Shown here: one piece after another, positions 61,665 through 64,000 of the stretch
Numbering within the stretch: position 1 is the stretch's first letter
Layout: each line of letters starts with the position of its first letter
Source of the DNA: Caballeronia jiangsuensis
GTDB lineage: Bacteria > Pseudomonadota > Gammaproteobacteria > Burkholderiales > Burkholderiaceae
Assembly (NCBI GenBank): GCA_000648925.1
Contig: JFHF01000001.1
Coordinates: forward strand, 310,001 to 374,000
DNA length: 64,000 nt
Direction: 5' to 3'
Translations under genes and position numbers: made by a program
The notes under the pieces: model-generated
What the model was told of the DNA's origin: nothing
The model's database searches: none
Seen by the model: only the letters and a program-made list of their open reading frames with translations

Positions 61665-63017
61665 ATGAACGAACAAACGTATGGTGCGCGCGATACTCAG
61701 GGCGCCGCGCCGGCGAATGGCGAAACATCCGCGCTGAAAGCGCCGCCGTCGAGGGCGATGATCCGTCGCATCGTGTTCTCGTCATCGATCGGCAATGCAC
61801 TCGAGTGGTTCGACTTTCTCGTCTACGGCTATTTCGCGACGGTCATCGCGAAGGCGTTCTTTCCGTCGAACGATGAATGGCTGTCTACCATGCTGGCTAT
61901 CGGCACGTTCGGCATCTCGTTCCTGATGCGGCCGCTGGGCGCCGTCGTGCTCGGCGTGTACGGCGATCGCAAGGGGCGCAAGGCCGCGCTTACGCTCGCC
62001 ATTCTGCTGATGATGGTCGGCACGTTCACGATGGCCGTGATGCCTTCGTATCGACACATCGGTATCGCGGCGCCGCTGCTGATCCTGCTCGCGCGGCTTG
62101 TGCAAGGCTTCGCGGTCGGCGGCGAGTTCGGCAGCGCGACCGCGTTCATGGTCGAGCACAGCGAAGCGCGGCGTGGCTACTACGCGAGCTGGCAGTTCGC
62201 GAGCCAGGGACTCGCCGCCATCATGGCTGCGGCGTTCGGCTCGGTTCTGAGCGCCTGGCTGCCGCAGCCGCAGCTCGAAAGCTGGGGCTGGCGCATTCCT
62301 TTCGTTTTCGGCTTGCTCGTCGGGCCGGTCGGCTATTACATCCGCTCGCACCTGGACGAAACGCCGGAGTTTCTCGCGACGCGTTCCAACGCGAAGGCAA
62401 GCGCCCCCGGCGTCTCCTTCTCGAATCAATGGCTGAACCTTCTGCTCGCCGTGGGCATCGTGGCGCAATCGACAGTCGGCGTGTACGTCCTGCAGCTCTA
62501 TATGCCGATGTACGCGGTCAAGCAGTTGCATCTTCCGGCGACGGCATCGTTCGCCGTCGTGGTGCTCAATGGCGGACTTCAGTTCATTTTTTCGCCGTTG
62601 ATGGGCGCGCTCTCCGATCGGCTCGGGCGCATCCGCATCATGCTCGCCACGTCGATCTTCATGGGCGTAACGATTTATCCGATGTTTGCGTGGCTGCAGG
62701 CGCATCCGACGATTGCATCGCTCGTCATGCTGCAATCGGTAGCGGGCATTCTGAAGGCGGCGTATTCCGGTCCGATGCCCGCGCTCATGTCCGAGATCTT
62801 CCCGACGCGGGTGCGCTCGACCGGACTGTCGATCGGCTACGCGCTCGGCGTCACGTTGTTCGGAGGCTTCGCGCCGACGATCGTCGAAGCGTTCATTCAC
62901 GTCACCGGCGACAAGCTCGCGCCGAGCTACTACGTGTTGCTGGCCGCTGTGTTATCGGGTGTATCGCTGGCGATCGTCGCATGGCGCATGCGCGTGCCGC
63001 GTCGTGCTCAGGCGTAA
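61665..63017 (+). CDS. MFS transporter, metabolite:H+ symporter (MHS) family
   Basis: A 450-residue twelve-helix transporter. MHS signature blocks: SSSIGNALEWFDFLVYGYFATVIAKAFFP, FGISFLMRPLGAVVLGVYGDRKGRKAALT, LARLVQGFAVGGEFGSATAFMVEH and PALMSEIFPTRVRSTGLSIGYALGVTLFGGFAPTI. Members import organic acids such as citrate, α-ketoglutarate, proline/betaine or shikimate; the substrate here is unknown. A strong SD (GGAGGAG) precedes the ATG. It lies 130 nt after the γ-glutamyltransferase-like gene and may import that enzyme's substrate; inference. Confidence 0.92.
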   Translation: MNEQTYGARDTQGAAPANGETSALKAPPSRAMIRRIVFSSSIGNALEWFDFLVYGYFATVIAKAFFPSNDEWLSTMLAIGTFGISFLMRPLGAVVLGVYGDRKGRKAALTLAILLMMVGTFTMAVMPSYRHIGIAAPLLILLARLVQGFAVGGEFGSATAFMVEHSEARRGYYASWQFASQGLAAIMAAAFGSVLSAWLPQPQLESWGWRIPFVFGLLVGPVGYYIRSHLDETPEFLATRSNAKASAPGVSFSNQWLNLLLAVGIVAQSTVGVYVLQLYMPMYAVKQLHLPATASFAVVVLNGGLQFIFSPLMGALSDRLGRIRIMLATSIFMGVTIYPMFAWLQAHPTIASLVMLQSVAGILKAAYSGPMPALMSEIFPTRVRSTGLSIGYALGVTLFGGFAPTIVEAFIHVTGDKLAPSYYVLLAAVLSGVSLAIVAWRMRVPRRAQA

Positions 63018-63297
63018 TCGAAGAAAACGCCGTGGCTTAGTCGGCACGTTTCATGCTTTAGCGCATCCACAACTACTCGTCAGACGTTGTAAGAATTCGG
63101 CACGCACGGAACCGGCGCGCCGCGCGTGAGTCTGTCCCCAAGTCTGCAAACTCATTGCAGGGCGGCTAAGATGGAAAAACTAGCCGCTGACACTTGAAGT
63201 TGAGGACGCTAGGACTGAATCGTTCACGGCGTCGCCTGAACCTCGGCCGGCTCTTGTCGGCCGATGGCGCGTTCAGTCCAGCCTGGGAGCGCGATAT
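63018..63297. other. Intergenic region with two inverted repeats
   Basis: No gene seen. GCGGCTA (63162–63168) and TAGCCGC (63181–63187) form a 7-bp stem with a 12-nt loop; CGGCCG occurs twice, at about 63244 and 63258. No T-run. GGGAG at 63285–63289 is the ribosome-binding site of the next gene. Confidence 0.45.
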
Positions 63298-64000
63298 ATG
63301 CATACAAACAGTACACACGTGATGCCTTGGCGCATCGAAGATATCGATCTCTCTCGGATCGATCGTCAGAAGGCTGCATCCAACGAGCATCTTCTCTTGT
63401 TGTTGTGCGCCTGCTCGTTCATCGAGAGCGGCACCGATCTTTATACGAGCAATCTCAGCAAGTATTTTCACGACGATCCCGAGATCTCGGCGTGGCTGAA
63501 CGATGAATGGGAGCCCGAAGAGATGCAGCACGGAAGGGCGCTCAAGACGTACATCCACCACGTGTGGCCGGAGTTCGACTGGGACACCGCGTTCAGGAAT
63601 TTCTTCGACGAATACTCGCTCACCTGCTCCTACGAGGAGTTCGAGAAGAAGCGCGCGCTCGAAATGGTGGCGCGTTGCGTCGTCGAGACGGGAACTGCCA
63701 CGCTTTATCGCGCAATCAACGATTGTTCGGACGAGCCGGTGCTGAAGGAAATCACCGACAACATCCGTACGGACGAAGTGCGGCACTACAAACACTTTTT
63801 TCACTTCTTCAAGAAGTGGAACAAGATCGAAGGCAATGGCCGCCTGGCCGTGCTCGGCGCGCTCGTGCGGCGTGTGATGGAGTTGAAGAGCGAGGATTCG
63901 GAAATCGCGCTGCGGCACGTGTTCGCCGTTCGTTATCCTGAGCGTGCGCAGGATGCCGAGTACAACCGCGAACTTTCCGCGCGCGTGAATGCGCTCGTGC
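63298..64000 (+). CDS. Ferritin-like diiron protein, 3' truncated by window edge
   Basis: An ATG at 63298 follows GGGAG by 8 nt and the frame stays open to the window end (234 residues seen). Four helices carry a diiron carboxylate pattern: E43 (CSFIESGTD), E75-x2-H78 (EEMQHGRAL), E130 (CVVETGTATLYRA) and E160-x2-H163 (DEVRHYKHF). This is the E/ExxH + E/ExxH arrangement of ferritin-like and fatty-acid desaturase-type diiron proteins. The helices are longer than in rubrerythrin. The oxidation substrate cannot be told. The C-terminus lies outside the window. Confidence 0.82.
   Translation, partial: MHTNSTHVMPWRIEDIDLSRIDRQKAASNEHLLLLLCACSFIESGTDLYTSNLSKYFHDDPEISAWLNDEWEPEEMQHGRALKTYIHHVWPEFDWDTAFRNFFDEYSLTCSYEEFEKKRALEMVARCVVETGTATLYRAINDCSDEPVLKEITDNIRTDEVRHYKHFFHFFKKWNKIEGNGRLAVLGALVRRVMELKSEDSEIALRHVFAVRYPERAQDAEYNRELSARVNALV

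Noticed and set aside
1-64000. tRNA/rRNA genes, insertion sequences, prophage, CRISPR
   Set aside because: No cloverleaf-like TΨC sequence, transposase, integrase, phage gene or regularly spaced repeats noticed in the read-through.

Overview
The window looks like chromosomal core DNA of a GC-rich betaproteobacterium of the Burkholderia / Paraburkholderia / Caballeronia group. The evidence is protein-level resemblance and gene order: oxyR–dps–ubiA, proC–yggS–glcFED, yhdP–nitrilase–tldD, glnE–recN–nadK–hrcA, grpE–dnaK–dnaJ, and miaB–phoH–ybeY–corC–lnt–glyQ–glyS–gmhB. I see no insertion sequence, prophage, CRISPR array, rRNA or tRNA. Genes are tightly packed and nearly all can be assigned to a known family. 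The novelty is in small genes and regulatory DNA.

Layout. 1–3.5 kb (+): the 3' end of oxyR with both redox cysteines, a 50-residue membrane protein, dps, ubiA and an FkbM-type methyltransferase. 3.5–10.6 kb (−): proC, yggS, glcF, glcE, glcD and a second FAD-linked D-2-hydroxyacid dehydrogenase, so proline synthesis, PLP homeostasis and glycolate/D-lactate oxidation sit together. 10.8–12.8 kb: a cobalamin adenosyltransferase (+) convergent with aroG (−). Upstream of aroG is a complete attenuator: promoter, leader peptide with a Phe/Tyr/Trp run, three mutually exclusive stems and a terminator. 12.9–19.7 kb (−): tldD, a nitrilase-fold hydrolase and yhdP. 19.9–28.1 kb: glnE (+), recN and nadK (−), hrcA, hemH and hslR (+), and a 53-residue exported protein (−). 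28.6–34.6 kb (+): grpE, dnaK, dnaJ and a fused pabB-pabC.

34.6–41.9 kb: dgoD (−) divergent from its likely GntR/FadR regulator, whose start codon appears to be ATT; then a metallo-β-lactamase-fold hydrolase (−), a DedA–rhodanese fusion (+), an EamA exporter, gloA, a YgjP-like metalloprotease and a PlsC-type acyltransferase (−). 41.9–52.5 kb (−): gmhB, glyS, glyQ, lnt, corC, chaC, ybeY, phoH and miaB, a housekeeping cluster for RNA maturation, lipoprotein acylation, Gly-tRNA charging and heptose synthesis.

52.5–64 kb: a LysR regulator (−) divergent from a VOC protein, an MFS exporter and a HAD phosphatase (+); ribB (−) behind a full FMN riboswitch; glpK (−); a small lipoprotein (+); a 65-residue winged-helix-like protein (−); a cytoplasmic γ-glutamyltransferase-family enzyme and an MHS transporter (+); and the 5' part of a ferritin-like diiron protein running off the end.

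The strongest observation is the aroG attenuator at 12621–12818. Next are the ATT start of the dgo regulator, a perfect hairpin over the HAD gene start, a 19-bp inverted-repeat cluster upstream of glpK, a GC palindrome abutting the corC start, and the unlisted small proteins.
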